From Caryophanales bacterium UBA7581 (lineage in GTDB: Bacteria > Bacillota_I > Bacilli_A > RFN20 > CAG-826): DNA of 24,135 bases. Below the pieces are notes generated by a model that ran no database searches, was not told the origin of the DNA, and saw only the letters and a program-made list of their open reading frames with translations. Both the position numbers and the translations under genes were made by a program. The stretch spans positions 1-24,135 of the forward strand of contig DLKT01000041.1 of NCBI GenBank assembly GCA_002477825.1, read 5' to 3'. Shown here piece after piece: positions 15,590 through 22,667 of this stretch (position 1 is its first letter; each line of letters begins with the position of its first letter).

Positions 15590-16242
15590 ACAAAAGAGAT
15601 CGTCCCCGGGAAAAAGCATTAAAATATGGAATTGAAGCGCTAGAAACTGCAGAACTTTTTGCCTTAATTATCGGCCACGGAATTAAAAATTATTCTGCGT
15701 TAGATATGGCACATTCTTTATTATCTCGCTATACCTTAGAGCAAATTAGTCTTTTATCCTATAGTGAATGGAAAGAAGAAAAAGGGTTTCAAGATCCTCA
15801 AATTTGGAAAATTATGGCGAGCATTGAATTAGGAAAAAGAATGTTAAGTTATACGCATAGTGAAAGTGAAGTCATGCGATCCGCTAGTGACGTAGTATTA
15901 AAGTATTTACCTTTATATGCGAATAAAGAGCAAGAATATATGGTTTTAATCATGCTCAATTCCCGAAATCGTATTTTAGGAGAAAAAGTTATTTTTCAAG
16001 GAACATCCAATGAATTATCCGTTTCTATTTCAGAAGTTTTTACCCATTTAGTGCGGAAAAACGCTAAAAAATTTTATGTTCTTCATAATCATCCAAGTGG
16101 AGAAGTGGAACCCAGTACGGATGATATCCGCACCACACTTGCTTTAAAAGAAATGGGAGAACAACTCCATATTCATTTAAAGGACCATATTATATTAGGA
16201 AAAGAAGATTATTATTCTTTTTTAGAAAATCAATTAATTTGA
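15571..16242 (+). CDS. radC: RadC family JAB/MPN-domain protein
   Basis: This 223-residue protein has an N-terminal helix-hairpin-helix-like region with the UPF0758 pattern (RPREKALKYGIEAL then ETAELFALIIGHG). Its C-terminal JAMM metalloprotein fold has zinc ligands His172, His174 and Asp185 in HNHPSGEVEPSTDD. The biochemical role is not settled; the old DNA-repair assignment has been withdrawn for E. coli. It lies downstream of valS as in Bacillus. The ATG at 15571 lies inside the end of the peptide gene, 19 nt before that gene closes, so the two are probably translated in a coupled way. A TTG at 15562 would extend it by three residues with no clear advantage. Confidence 0.93.
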   Translation: MRIQDLDKRDRPREKALKYGIEALETAELFALIIGHGIKNYSALDMAHSLLSRYTLEQISLLSYSEWKEEKGFQDPQIWKIMASIELGKRMLSYTHSESEVMRSASDVVLKYLPLYANKEQEYMVLIMLNSRNRILGEKVIFQGTSNELSVSISEVFTHLVRKNAKKFYVLHNHPSGEVEPSTDDIRTTLALKEMGEQLHIHLKDHIILGKEDYYSFLENQLI

Positions 16243-16272
16243 CACAGTTCGACAATTCTTCTTTTTTATAAT
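16239..16272 (+). promoter_or_regulatory. Possible promoter of the minC-spoIVFB operon
   Basis: A perfect -10 TATAAT (16267-16272) lies 18 bp before the minC ATG. A perfect -35 TTGACA (16239-16244) overlaps the radC stop, but the 22-bp spacing is too long for ordinary sigma-A use. A second GACA (16251-16254) is too close. Either the -10 works with a poor -35 or an activator is needed. Confidence 0.35.
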
Positions 16273-16289
16273 GTCCGTGGTGATGAATT

Positions 16290-16829
16290 ATGGAACAAAT
16301 GACTTTTCTGATTTCAAAAGAAGACGAAGAAACATTAGAAGGTATTCGTGGTAAACTCGAGGAACTTTGCTTTATGAAAAGAAAGATGAATGTCATCATT
16401 GAAAGCAAAGTGTTTTTAAGTCCTCCTTTTATGCATCGAATACTTTCTTTGTTTTTTGATTATCATTCCGCCATTTTAAAAGGTGTTATCCTACCTAAAA
16501 AAGTGGATATTCATCTCATGCGGCAAAATCTACATAATGGTGAAGTTTGGCATTTTGAAGGAAAAACCATTCTCATTGGTGATATTCATGAAGATGCAGT
16601 AGTGTACGTTAAAGATATGCTATATGTATCAGGAAAAGTGCAAGGAAAAATTTATTTAGAAGAAAAAGATAGCTTTATCTATGCTGAAGAAATGGAACAT
16701 GCACAAATCATATTTCTTTACGATGTCACTCGTTATGTAGATGGCAAAAATCAACTTTGGGGACAAGATACGAAAGGAGAAACAACATGGCGCGAGTTAT
16801 CGTTATTACCAGCGGTAAAGGTGGAGTAG
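16290..16829 (+). CDS. minC: Septum-site determining protein MinC
   Basis: MinC blocks FtsZ assembly away from midcell and is recruited to the membrane by MinD. This 179-residue copy is shorter than B. subtilis MinC (226). A weak N-terminal alpha/beta domain (about 1-75) is followed by the C-terminal right-handed beta-helix (about 80-165). The beta-helix is seen as short repeated strands such as ILIGDIHEDAVVYVKDMLYVSGKVQGKIY. The N-terminal domain is divergent, and the call rests mainly on the beta-helix and on minD overlapping its end by 43 nt. In Bacillus mreBCD lie immediately upstream; here radC does. Confidence 0.85.
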   Translation: MEQMTFLISKEDEETLEGIRGKLEELCFMKRKMNVIIESKVFLSPPFMHRILSLFFDYHSAILKGVILPKKVDIHLMRQNLHNGEVWHFEGKTILIGDIHEDAVVYVKDMLYVSGKVQGKIYLEEKDSFIYAEEMEHAQIIFLYDVTRYVDGKNQLWGQDTKGETTWRELSLLPAVKVE

Positions 16830-17554
16830 GCAAATCAACAGTGACCGCTCTTTTAGGAAAAAGTTTAGCAAAATTACAAAAAAGAGTCGCTCTCATTGAT
16901 TGTGATTTAGGTTTGAAAAATTTAGATGTTCTTCTTGGGTTAGAGTCAAGGGTGGTTTATGATTTTGAAGATGTTAGAAAAGGAAGAGCGTCCTTATGGC
17001 AAGCGTTAGTGAAAGATAAAGAATTTGATAATCTTTATTTACTTCCAGCCTGTTTACGAACCGATATTTCTTCGATTGAAAATAGTGAATTAGAGACCGT
17101 TTTAAAAGAAATGGATAGTTCTTTTGACTTTATTTTAATTGATTCACCTGCGGGTATTGAAAAAGGGTTTCATCAAGCCATCCATTTTGCGCATGAAGCA
17201 CTTATTGTCGTTACTTTAGATAAAGTTTCAATTAAAGATGCGGATAAAGTCATTGGCTTATTAGAAAGTGAAGATATTTCTTCCATTCATGTGTTAGTGA
17301 ACCGCGTACCTTTAAAAGAAAGTGAAAAAGGAAGTTGTTTAACCTATGAAGATGTCGAACGCGTTTTACGTAAAAAAATCCTAGGTTCTTTCTACGAAAG
17401 TAAAGAAATTCGAAAAGCGCAAAATTATCATTTAGAAGTGAAAAAAGAATTAGGACCATTTTTAATTGTCGCTAGTGCACTATGCGGTGAAAAAAGAGAA
17501 AAAGAGCCAGATTCTTTATGGAAACGTATCATGAAGAAAGTGCGTAATTCATAA
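16787..17554 (+). CDS. minD: Septum-site determining ATPase MinD
   Basis: MinD is a deviant Walker A ATPase that dimerises with ATP, binds the membrane and carries MinC. The 255-residue product starts MARVIVITSGKGGVGKST, with the deviant P-loop at 10-18 including the signature Lys11. It has the switch motifs DCDLGLKNLD and DSPAGIE. It ends in an amphipathic membrane-targeting helix (LWKRIMKKVRNS). The ATG at 16787 is chosen because AAGGAG (16774-16779) lies 7 nt upstream and MinD proteins begin this way; an ATG 30 nt upstream would add ten unrelated residues. It overlaps the end of minC by 43 nt. There is no minE, as usual in Firmicutes. Confidence 0.95.
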   Translation: MARVIVITSGKGGVGKSTVTALLGKSLAKLQKRVALIDCDLGLKNLDVLLGLESRVVYDFEDVRKGRASLWQALVKDKEFDNLYLLPACLRTDISSIENSELETVLKEMDSSFDFILIDSPAGIEKGFHQAIHFAHEALIVVTLDKVSIKDADKVIGLLESEDISSIHVLVNRVPLKESEKGSCLTYEDVERVLRKKILGSFYESKEIRKAQNYHLEVKKELGPFLIVASALCGEKREKEPDSLWKRIMKKVRNS

Positions 17555-17573
17555 CTTTTAATGAGGTGATAAA

Positions 17574-18146
17574 ATGGACGAAATAGAAGAAATCCAAAAA
17601 CGAATGGAAAAAGGAGAAACCCAAAAAGCAAAACGAAGTACAGCATATAAAATTATGATGTCCTTTTTAATTGTTCTTGCTTTAGCTTTAGGCTTTTTAA
17701 TCTATGCAAGAGTGGATGAAAATGGCAGTTTCTTGAACAATATTTTTCATTCCAATATCAGTTTTACTTCCTTTAATGCGAAAATTAATCGCTTTTTAGA
17801 TAATATGTTCCGTTTCAATTTAAAAGATAATCAAGATGATCTTCCTGTAGGTGGCTCCGTTACTTATGAAGCTTTAGAAGATAACTATTATCGCTCAGAA
17901 GATCAATCCGTTCGTATGTTAAAACGTGGTGTTGTTTCATATATGGAAACCAAAAATCAAGAATCGTTTGTTATGATTACTTATGAAAATGGTGTCGTTG
18001 CGTCTTATTATGAACTATTTGACCCAATCGTAAAGACATTAGATCAATTAAAAGCAGGCGACGTAATTGCGTCTTATGAAACGAAGTTTAAAGTATTGTT
18101 CCAAAAAGGAAATCAATTAATTAGCTATGAAGAAGCACTCCTTTAA
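17574..18146 (+). CDS. spoIVFA: SpoIVFA-like regulator of the intramembrane protease SpoIVFB
   Basis: In Bacillus SpoIVFA holds SpoIVFB in the outer forespore membrane and keeps it inactive until a forespore signal arrives. This 190-residue protein fits. It has a charged N-terminus (about 1-27), one transmembrane helix (about 28-47, IMMSFLIVLALALGFLIYA), then an external domain with an M23/lysostaphin-like beta pattern (about 95-188). That domain lacks the HxxxD and HxH zinc ligands, so it is a degenerate peptidase fold, as in SpoIVFA. It is shorter than B. subtilis SpoIVFA (264). The RBS is GAGGTGA at 17562-17568. The end of the gene overlaps spoIVFB by 20 nt. The call depends strongly on this order. 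Confidence 0.82.
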   Translation: MDEIEEIQKRMEKGETQKAKRSTAYKIMMSFLIVLALALGFLIYARVDENGSFLNNIFHSNISFTSFNAKINRFLDNMFRFNLKDNQDDLPVGGSVTYEALEDNYYRSEDQSVRMLKRGVVSYMETKNQESFVMITYENGVVASYYELFDPIVKTLDQLKAGDVIASYETKFKVLFQKGNQLISYEEALL

Positions 18147-18948
18147 TTTCTTTATTCATCCATTGACGGTTATTTATTTAGCAATCGCTCTTTTTACAGG
18201 GCGATTTTCTTTCCTTTTTATCCATCTATTTGTCGCATTAATTCATGAGTTATTTCATGTGGTAGTGGCGCTTTTCATGAAGGTAAGAGTGAATGAACTC
18301 TCCATGCTTCCTTTTGGTTTTTACGCTAAATTAGAAGATGTAGAGAGGAAGGGATTTTGGTGTCAATTATGCATTTATATTGCGGGTCCTCTCTCCATCT
18401 TTTTTTCTCTTTTTTTGATGCGTATTTTTTATCAAATAGATTTGATTTCTTATTATGGATATCAATATGGAAGAGAAGCATGCTATATCGTGTGCTTTTT
18501 TAATCTTTTACCCATTTATCCTTTAGATGGTGGGCGCATTATGCGTTTGTTCTGTTTCCGTTTCTTAGAAGAAGAAAAAGCGCATTTTATATCTTATATT
18601 TTATCTCTTATGACCACCTGTTTTATTCTTTATCGTGCAATCAAAAGTGGTCAATGGGTAATTGCTTTATTTTTAATCATTTCTCAAGGACAATGGATTT
18701 ATTTAGAAAGAAAGCAGTATCCGCTTTATTTAAAGTTAAGGCGTATACAAAAGAAACCAAATCCCATCAAAATATCGAATAAACCTTCCATCTATATTTA
18801 TTATGATAATTATTGTTGGTTGAAAGGAAAAATGGTTGGAGAAGAAGAAATTCTACAAATGAAGCTAGAAAAATGGCAAAAACGGCATCGAAAAAGCAAA
18901 TCAAAATATCAAATAAAGAATTTTTTTAAGCAATTTCAACAAAAATAA
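18127..18948 (+). CDS. spoIVFB: Intramembrane metalloprotease SpoIVFB (S2P family)
   Basis: SpoIVFB cleaves pro-sigma-K inside the membrane to switch on late mother-cell genes. The 273-residue product has about six hydrophobic segments and the S2P active-site motifs: HELFH at 40-44 (His40, Glu41, His44) and Asp134 in LLPIYPLDGGR, the NPDG-type motif. A basic cytoplasmic tail (about 195-273) corresponds to the CBS-domain region but is shorter and not clearly a CBS fold. It starts within the last 20 nt of spoIVFA with no clear SD, so translation is probably coupled. No obvious terminator follows its stop. Confidence 0.9.
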   Translation: MKKHSFNFFIHPLTVIYLAIALFTGRFSFLFIHLFVALIHELFHVVVALFMKVRVNELSMLPFGFYAKLEDVERKGFWCQLCIYIAGPLSIFFSLFLMRIFYQIDLISYYGYQYGREACYIVCFFNLLPIYPLDGGRIMRLFCFRFLEEEKAHFISYILSLMTTCFILYRAIKSGQWVIALFLIISQGQWIYLERKQYPLYLKLRRIQKKPNPIKISNKPSIYIYYDNYCWLKGKMVGEEEILQMKLEKWQKRHRKSKSKYQIKNFFKQFQQK

Positions 18949-18957
18949 AAATATATA

Positions 18958-18986
18958 TTGAAATAATGGTTTCTTCTTGCTACAAT
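18958..18986 (+). promoter_or_regulatory. Strong sigma-A promoter of the putative small RNA
   Basis: A -35 TTGAAA (18958-18963) and -10 TACAAT (18981-18986) are separated by exactly 17 bp, with TG at 18978-18979. It begins only 9 bp after the spoIVFB stop. No ORF with an SD follows, so it is a promoter for a non-coding transcript. Confidence 0.75.
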
Positions 18987-18992
18987 ACCATT

Positions 18993-19204
18993 GTATTTAG
19001 TAAGTGCAGTGGCGAAAGCATTAATGAATACGCATTATGTTTCCTCTTTACGCAAGTAAAGTATGGCAAATATTCTACAAAGACTATCTTTTAAATAAAT
19101 AAGAAATGATTTACTTAGTTTTTTAAAGAGGAAGAAACTAAGACCAATAAAACGATATATTTTTATCATGCTTAGAGGTAATTAATGTTTATCTCTATTT
19201 TTTT
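18993..19204 (+). ncRNA. Putative structured small RNA, family not identified
   Basis: A strong promoter and an intrinsic terminator define a transcript of about 212 nt. Three nested helices are visible: AAGCAT (19016-19021) with ATGCTT (19168-19173), TTCCTCTTTA (19041-19050) with TAAAGAGGAA (19124-19133), and AAGTAAA (19054-19060) with TTTACTT (19110-19116). The result is a long irregular hairpin with a closing stem, an open central region (19022-19040 against 19134-19167) and an apical stem. That resembles the size and shape of 6S RNA, but I see no decisive signature, so I leave it unassigned. It lacks riboswitch, tmRNA, RNase P and SRP signatures. The reading frame 19037-19102 (21 codons) has no SD and lies inside the helix. 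It fills the gap between spoIVFB and rplU. Confidence 0.6.
19174..19204 (+). terminator. Terminator of the putative small RNA
   Basis: AGAGGTAA (19174-19181) pairs with TTATCTCT (19189-19196) over 8 positions with one G-U pair, followed by A and then a run of seven T. It starts directly after the closing helix of the RNA. Confidence 0.8.
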
Positions 19205-19258
19205 GTTTTTTATGAAATGCTCAATTAAATGATTAAGTCAAAAATTTTTTTCTATATC

Positions 19259-19288
19259 TTGACAAGCTAATAACATTTATGTTATTTT
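19259..19288 (+). promoter_or_regulatory. Promoter of the rplU-prp-rpmA operon
   Basis: A perfect -35 TTGACA (19259-19264) and an extended -10, TG (19280-19281) with TATTTT (19283-19288), are 18 bp apart. The start would lie near 19295, at the first base pairs of the L21 leader. Confidence 0.65.
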
Positions 19289-19290
19289 AC

Positions 19291-19391
19291 AAGCGTTGTA
19301 ACCTCACTAGCTACAACCGCTAAGAAAAGGTAACTAACAATCGTATGATGACCTTCATTGCGAGTCTAAGTGAAATCTGAATAATAGGAGG
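19291..19391 (+). promoter_or_regulatory. Ribosomal protein L21 leader
   Basis: The rplU 5' UTR is structured. AGCGTTGTA (19292-19300) pairs with TACAACCGCT (19312-19321) with one bulged C, around the loop ACCTCACTAGC. AAGGT (19327-19331) pairs with ACCTT (19351-19355), leaving a conserved-looking tail up to TAGGAGG before the ATG. This matches the Firmicutes L21 leader in position and, as I recall it, in the TTGTAACCT...TAGCTACAAC element. It is thought to let L21 repress its own operon. There is no internal terminator. Confidence 0.72.
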
Positions 19392-19397
19392 TGCACT

Positions 19398-19706
19398 ATG
19401 TACGCAATTATTGAAACTGGCGGAAAGCAAATTCGTGTAGAAATCGGACAAAAGATTTTCGTTGAAAAATTAGATGTCGAAGCTGGCGCAACTTACACAT
19501 TCGATAAAGTTTTACTTATCGGTGATGAAAGTGCGAAAGTTGGAACTCCTTACATTGAAGGTGCCACAGTAACCGCAAAAGTGGAAAAGCAAGGTAAGAG
19601 CCGTAAAGTTCGTGTCTTTACTTACAAGAGCAAAGCCAAAGTTAGAAGAACTTTAGGACATCGTCAACCATATACTTGCTTAACCATCGAAGCTATTAAT
19701 GCTTAA
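19398..19706 (+). CDS. rplU: 50S ribosomal protein L21
   Basis: L21 is a 23S rRNA-binding protein of the large subunit. The 102-residue length is canonical, as are the start MYAIIETGGKQIRVE and the C-terminal motif KSKAKVRRTLGHRQPYT. It has a strong AGGAGG RBS and the L21 leader upstream. It is the first gene of rplU-prp-rpmA; prp starts 1 nt after its stop. Confidence 0.98.
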   Translation: MYAIIETGGKQIRVEIGQKIFVEKLDVEAGATYTFDKVLLIGDESAKVGTPYIEGATVTAKVEKQGKSRKVRVFTYKSKAKVRRTLGHRQPYTCLTIEAINA

Positions 19707-19707
19707 T

Positions 19708-20019
19708 ATGGTTCATGTAACTTATATCGAGCAAAAAGGATTGTTCAAAGAAGTTGAAATTAAAGGACATGCTGATTCCACCACGGAAGAAGGTCATGAC
19801 TTAGTGTGTGCGGCAGTAAGCTCAATTACCGTCGGTGCATTAAATGCTTTAGAACAACCTGACATCTTCGATATTCTTATGGAAGATGGTCACATACGCT
19901 TGAAAACCAATCAAAAGATTTCTCGTCATGATGCAGTGGTCATTGAAACGATGATGATTCAGCTTGCTACCATCGAGGATAGTTACGGCGATTTCATCCG
20001 TATACAAACAAAAAAATAA
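19708..20019 (+). CDS. prp: Ribosomal-processing cysteine protease Prp (YsxB)
   Basis: Prp removes the N-terminal extension of L27 so that the mature protein can reach the peptidyl-transferase centre. The 103-residue product has the catalytic pair His21 (in KGHAD) and Cys34 (in GHDLVCAAVSS), lining up with His22 and Cys34 of the S. aureus enzyme as I recall it. I prefer the ATG at 19708 over 19699 because this start matches the family N-terminus (M-x-x-V) and avoids overlap with rplU. No SD is seen, so it is probably translated by coupling to rplU. Its substrate, an extended L27, is encoded next. Confidence 0.93.
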   Translation: MVHVTYIEQKGLFKEVEIKGHADSTTEEGHDLVCAAVSSITVGALNALEQPDIFDILMEDGHIRLKTNQKISRHDAVVIETMMIQLATIEDSYGDFIRIQTKK

Positions 20020-20039
20020 AGAAAGAGGGTGCATCAATT

Positions 20040-20327
20040 ATGATGTTTAAACTAGATCTCCAACTCTTTGCTTCGAAAAAAGGTGTCGGTTCCACTAAAA
20101 ACGGACGTGATTCCGAATCTAAGCGGTTGGGTGCTAAAAAAGGCGACGGACAATACTGCACAGCAGGTTCCATTATCTATCGTCAACGCGGTACAAAGAT
20201 TTACCCAGGAACGAATACCATGCGTGGTGGAGATGATACCATCTTCGCAACCAAATCTGGTATTGTGAAATATGAACGTTGGGGTAAAAATAGAACACGC
20301 GTTTCTGTTTACGAAGTTGAAGAATAA
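20040..20327 (+). CDS. rpmA: 50S ribosomal protein L27 with Prp-cleaved N-terminal extension
   Basis: L27's N-terminus reaches the ribosomal active site. This 95-residue precursor begins MMFKLDLQLFASKKG. The stretch before ASKKG is the Firmicutes-type extension removed by Prp, most likely between Phe10 and Ala11 by analogy with S. aureus LNLQFF/A. The rest is canonical L27 (GVGSTKNGRDS, LGAKKGDGQ, RQRGTKIYPG, GGDDTIF). AGAGGG lies about 10 nt before the first ATG; the second ATG at 20043 is a less well spaced option. A cytosine codon for Cys (QYCTAGS) replaces the usual Val/Ala region and is a mild divergence. A strong terminator ends the operon. Confidence 0.97.
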   Translation: MMFKLDLQLFASKKGVGSTKNGRDSESKRLGAKKGDGQYCTAGSIIYRQRGTKIYPGTNTMRGGDDTIFATKSGIVKYERWGKNRTRVSVYEVEE

Positions 20328-20337
20328 TTTTTAAATT

Positions 20338-20366
20338 AAAGACCATATTATATGGTCTTTTTTTTT
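20338..20366 (+). terminator. Rho-independent terminator of rplU-prp-rpmA
   Basis: AAAGACCATA (20338-20347) and TATGGTCTTT (20351-20360) form a perfect 10-bp stem with a TTA loop. Nine T run from 20358 to 20366. Confidence 0.92.
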
Positions 20367-20404
20367 GAAATCATGTAAAATAATCACTAGAAGTAGGTGA
20401 ATTT

Positions 20405-21373
20405 ATGAAAAAATTAATTTCCATCGTTGTACCGATGTATAACGAGCATGAAATGGTAGACATTTTCTTTGAACGTATCAACCAAATCGTTCAAGAAAAT
20501 AACGCCTATGACTTTGAAATTTTAGTTGTAAATGATGGTAGCAAAGATGACACATTAGCCTTTTTAAAAGAGCATAAAAAACATCAATCCAATTTAACCA
20601 TCGTTTCATTATCAAGAAATTTTGGCCATGAACCTGCAGTAGCAGCTGGTTTATCTAAAGCCAAAGGAGACGCTGTTGTCGTCATGGACTGCGATATGCA
20701 AGATCCACCCGAAGTCATTAGCGAAATGCTAAAGAAATTTGAAGAAGGTTATGAGGTTGTCAATGGCCGTCGTGCTTCCAGAAAAGAAGATAGCATGATG
20801 AAACGCTTAACCGCTAAAGAATTTTATAAAATCTGTGATAAGATGTCCGGGAAAATTCGCGTTCCCCAAAATGTCGGTCATTTCCGTTTAATTTCTCGTC
20901 GTGTTGTTGATGAAGTCAACAAATTAACCGAAAATAACCGTGTCTTCCGTATTCAAGTACCTTATGTAGGTTTTAAAACAACGGAAGTATTATTTACGCG
21001 TGCGAAAAGAGAAAAAGGTAAGACAAAATATAACTATAAATCCATGACAAAACTGGCAATGGACGCTTTTGCATCTTCTACGATTGAGCCATTAACTTGG
21101 CCAATAAAGTGGGGAATATTTAGCACAGCTTTAACGGGATTATCTTTCTTAGTTGAACTCATTTTGTTTATTTTATTTAAAACAAATACGTTTATGGGAA
21201 TTTCAACGAGTGGATATGCTTTCTGGTGTATTTTAAACTGCATTTTCCTCGCTCTTAGCGTGCTTTTAATCGCACTAGGTATTGTTTCTTTATACATGTC
21301 TAGAATGTATTTAGATACGCAAAAACGACCATTCTATATCATAGATGAGTATGAAGAAAGGGATGATCAATAA
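20405..21373 (+). CDS. GT2-family glycosyltransferase with C-terminal membrane anchor (GtrB/DPM1-like)
   Basis: Enzymes of this type move a sugar from a nucleotide donor to undecaprenyl or dolichyl phosphate at the cytoplasmic face, for later use in envelope glycosylation. The 322-residue product has a GT-A domain (about 1-225) with VPMYNEHEMVD, the donor-binding VVNDGSKDDT and the metal-binding DCD at 95-97 (VMDCDMQDPPEV). Two transmembrane helices lie at about 232-258 and 266-295, then a short basic/acidic tail. It resembles CsbB/YkoT and GtrB. It sits where spo0B lies in Bacillus, directly upstream of obg, and overlaps obg by one base. The donor sugar is unknown. The RBS AGGTGA (20395-20400) is close, at 4 nt. 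Confidence 0.93.
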   Translation: MKKLISIVVPMYNEHEMVDIFFERINQIVQENNAYDFEILVVNDGSKDDTLAFLKEHKKHQSNLTIVSLSRNFGHEPAVAAGLSKAKGDAVVVMDCDMQDPPEVISEMLKKFEEGYEVVNGRRASRKEDSMMKRLTAKEFYKICDKMSGKIRVPQNVGHFRLISRRVVDEVNKLTENNRVFRIQVPYVGFKTTEVLFTRAKREKGKTKYNYKSMTKLAMDAFASSTIEPLTWPIKWGIFSTALTGLSFLVELILFILFKTNTFMGISTSGYAFWCILNCIFLALSVLLIALGIVSLYMSRMYLDTQKRPFYIIDEYEERDDQ

Positions 21374-22653
21374 TGTTTATTGACCGCGCAAAAGTCGAAG
21401 TTCGCGCTGGAAATGGTGGCAATGGAATGATTGCCTTTCACCGCGAAAAATATATTTCTCGAGGAGGTCCTTCGGGCGGTAATGGTGGCCGTGGTGGTTC
21501 CATCATTTTTAAAGCAACCAAAGGTTCTTCCACTTTAATTCATTTCCGTCATTCTAAAGTCATTAGTGCTTTAGATGGAGGAAAAGGGATGGGCAAAAAT
21601 TGCTATGGTAAAAAAGCCCCTGATGTCTATGTCGAAGTACCGATTGGCACTGTGATTTATGTAGAACCAGACCACACCTTCTTATGTGATTTAAACGAAG
21701 AAGGAAAAGAGTTTGTCGTCGCCAAAGGTGGTAGAGGCGGAAGAGGAAATGCCTGTTTTAAATCACCAACCAACCGTACACCTCGTGTAGCAGAAAATGG
21801 CTTACCTGGCGAAAAGAAAACTTTAATTTTGGAATTAAAACTTCTTGCTGATGTGGGCTTTGTCGGCTTCCCAAGTGTAGGAAAATCCACACTTTTAAGC
21901 GTAATTAGTCATGCTGACCCAGAAATCGCCGATTACCCATTTACTACCTTAACACCAAATTTAGGGGTGGTAGAATTAAAAGATGGTCGTAGCTTTGTCG
22001 CCGCTGATTTACCGGGTTTAATTGAAGGCGCTCATGAAGGAAAAGGCTTAGGTTTACAGTTCTTACGCCACATTGAAAGATGCCGCGTATTATTACATTT
22101 AATCGATTGTTCTGGTGAACGGGATCCTTTAGAAGACTATCATAAAATCATGCACGAACTAGAAGCCTATGGCTTTGGTTTAACCTCTCGCCCCATGATT
22201 ATTGTTGGCACCAAAATGGATGAAGAAGGTGCTGAAGAACGCTTAGCCGAATTAAAGAAAGCTTTACCAGATAAAGAAATCTATTCCATTTGTTCTTTAT
22301 CTCACGAAGGTATTGATGCTTTATTATATCGCGTTGCCGATTTATTAGATGAACTTCCATTATTCCCACTTTATAACGAGGAAAATGAAGAACAAGGCGT
22401 TCGTGTATATGAAGCGAGTTTACCACCAGAAGATGATTATGAAATCGTTAGAAAAGACGCTCACACTTTTGTCATTCAAGGCGAAAGAGTGGAACGTACC
22501 TATCATTTAATTAATCTTTCTACGGATGAAGGTTTATTAAAGTTATTAAATTATCTACGTCGTTTAGGTGTCGATGACCGTTTAAAAGAAATGGGCGCGA
22601 CCGACGGAGACACTGTCAAATTATGTGATTTTGAATTTGAATATATTGATTAA
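21373..22653 (+). CDS. obgE: GTPase Obg/CgtA
   Basis: Obg is an essential GTPase that takes part in late 50S assembly and, in Bacillus, links GTP level to the stress response and entry into sporulation. The 426-residue product has three domains: a glycine-rich Obg fold (about 1-158, GNGGNGMIAFHREKY), a G domain with G1 GFPSVGKST at 165-173 and DLPGLIEG, and an OCT C-terminal domain (about 345-426). Length and order match B. subtilis Obg (428). Its ATG shares one base with the glycosyltransferase stop. ruvA follows after 14 nt with AAGGAG, so all four genes from 20405 are probably one operon. Confidence 0.98.
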   Translation: MFIDRAKVEVRAGNGGNGMIAFHREKYISRGGPSGGNGGRGGSIIFKATKGSSTLIHFRHSKVISALDGGKGMGKNCYGKKAPDVYVEVPIGTVIYVEPDHTFLCDLNEEGKEFVVAKGGRGGRGNACFKSPTNRTPRVAENGLPGEKKTLILELKLLADVGFVGFPSVGKSTLLSVISHADPEIADYPFTTLTPNLGVVELKDGRSFVAADLPGLIEGAHEGKGLGLQFLRHIERCRVLLHLIDCSGERDPLEDYHKIMHELEAYGFGLTSRPMIIVGTKMDEEGAEERLAELKKALPDKEIYSICSLSHEGIDALLYRVADLLDELPLFPLYNEENEEQGVRVYEASLPPEDDYEIVRKDAHTFVIQGERVERTYHLINLSTDEGLLKLLNYLRRLGVDDRLKEMGATDGDTVKLCDFEFEYID

Positions 22654-22667
22654 AGGAGCGATGGAAT

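Noticed and set aside
19037..19102. 21-codon reading frame inside the putative small RNA
   Set aside because: It has no ribosome binding site, overlaps a strong helix, and such a length is expected by chance.
20068..20268. Alternative plus-strand frame inside rpmA
   Set aside because: The canonical L27 sequence in the other frame explains this DNA fully.
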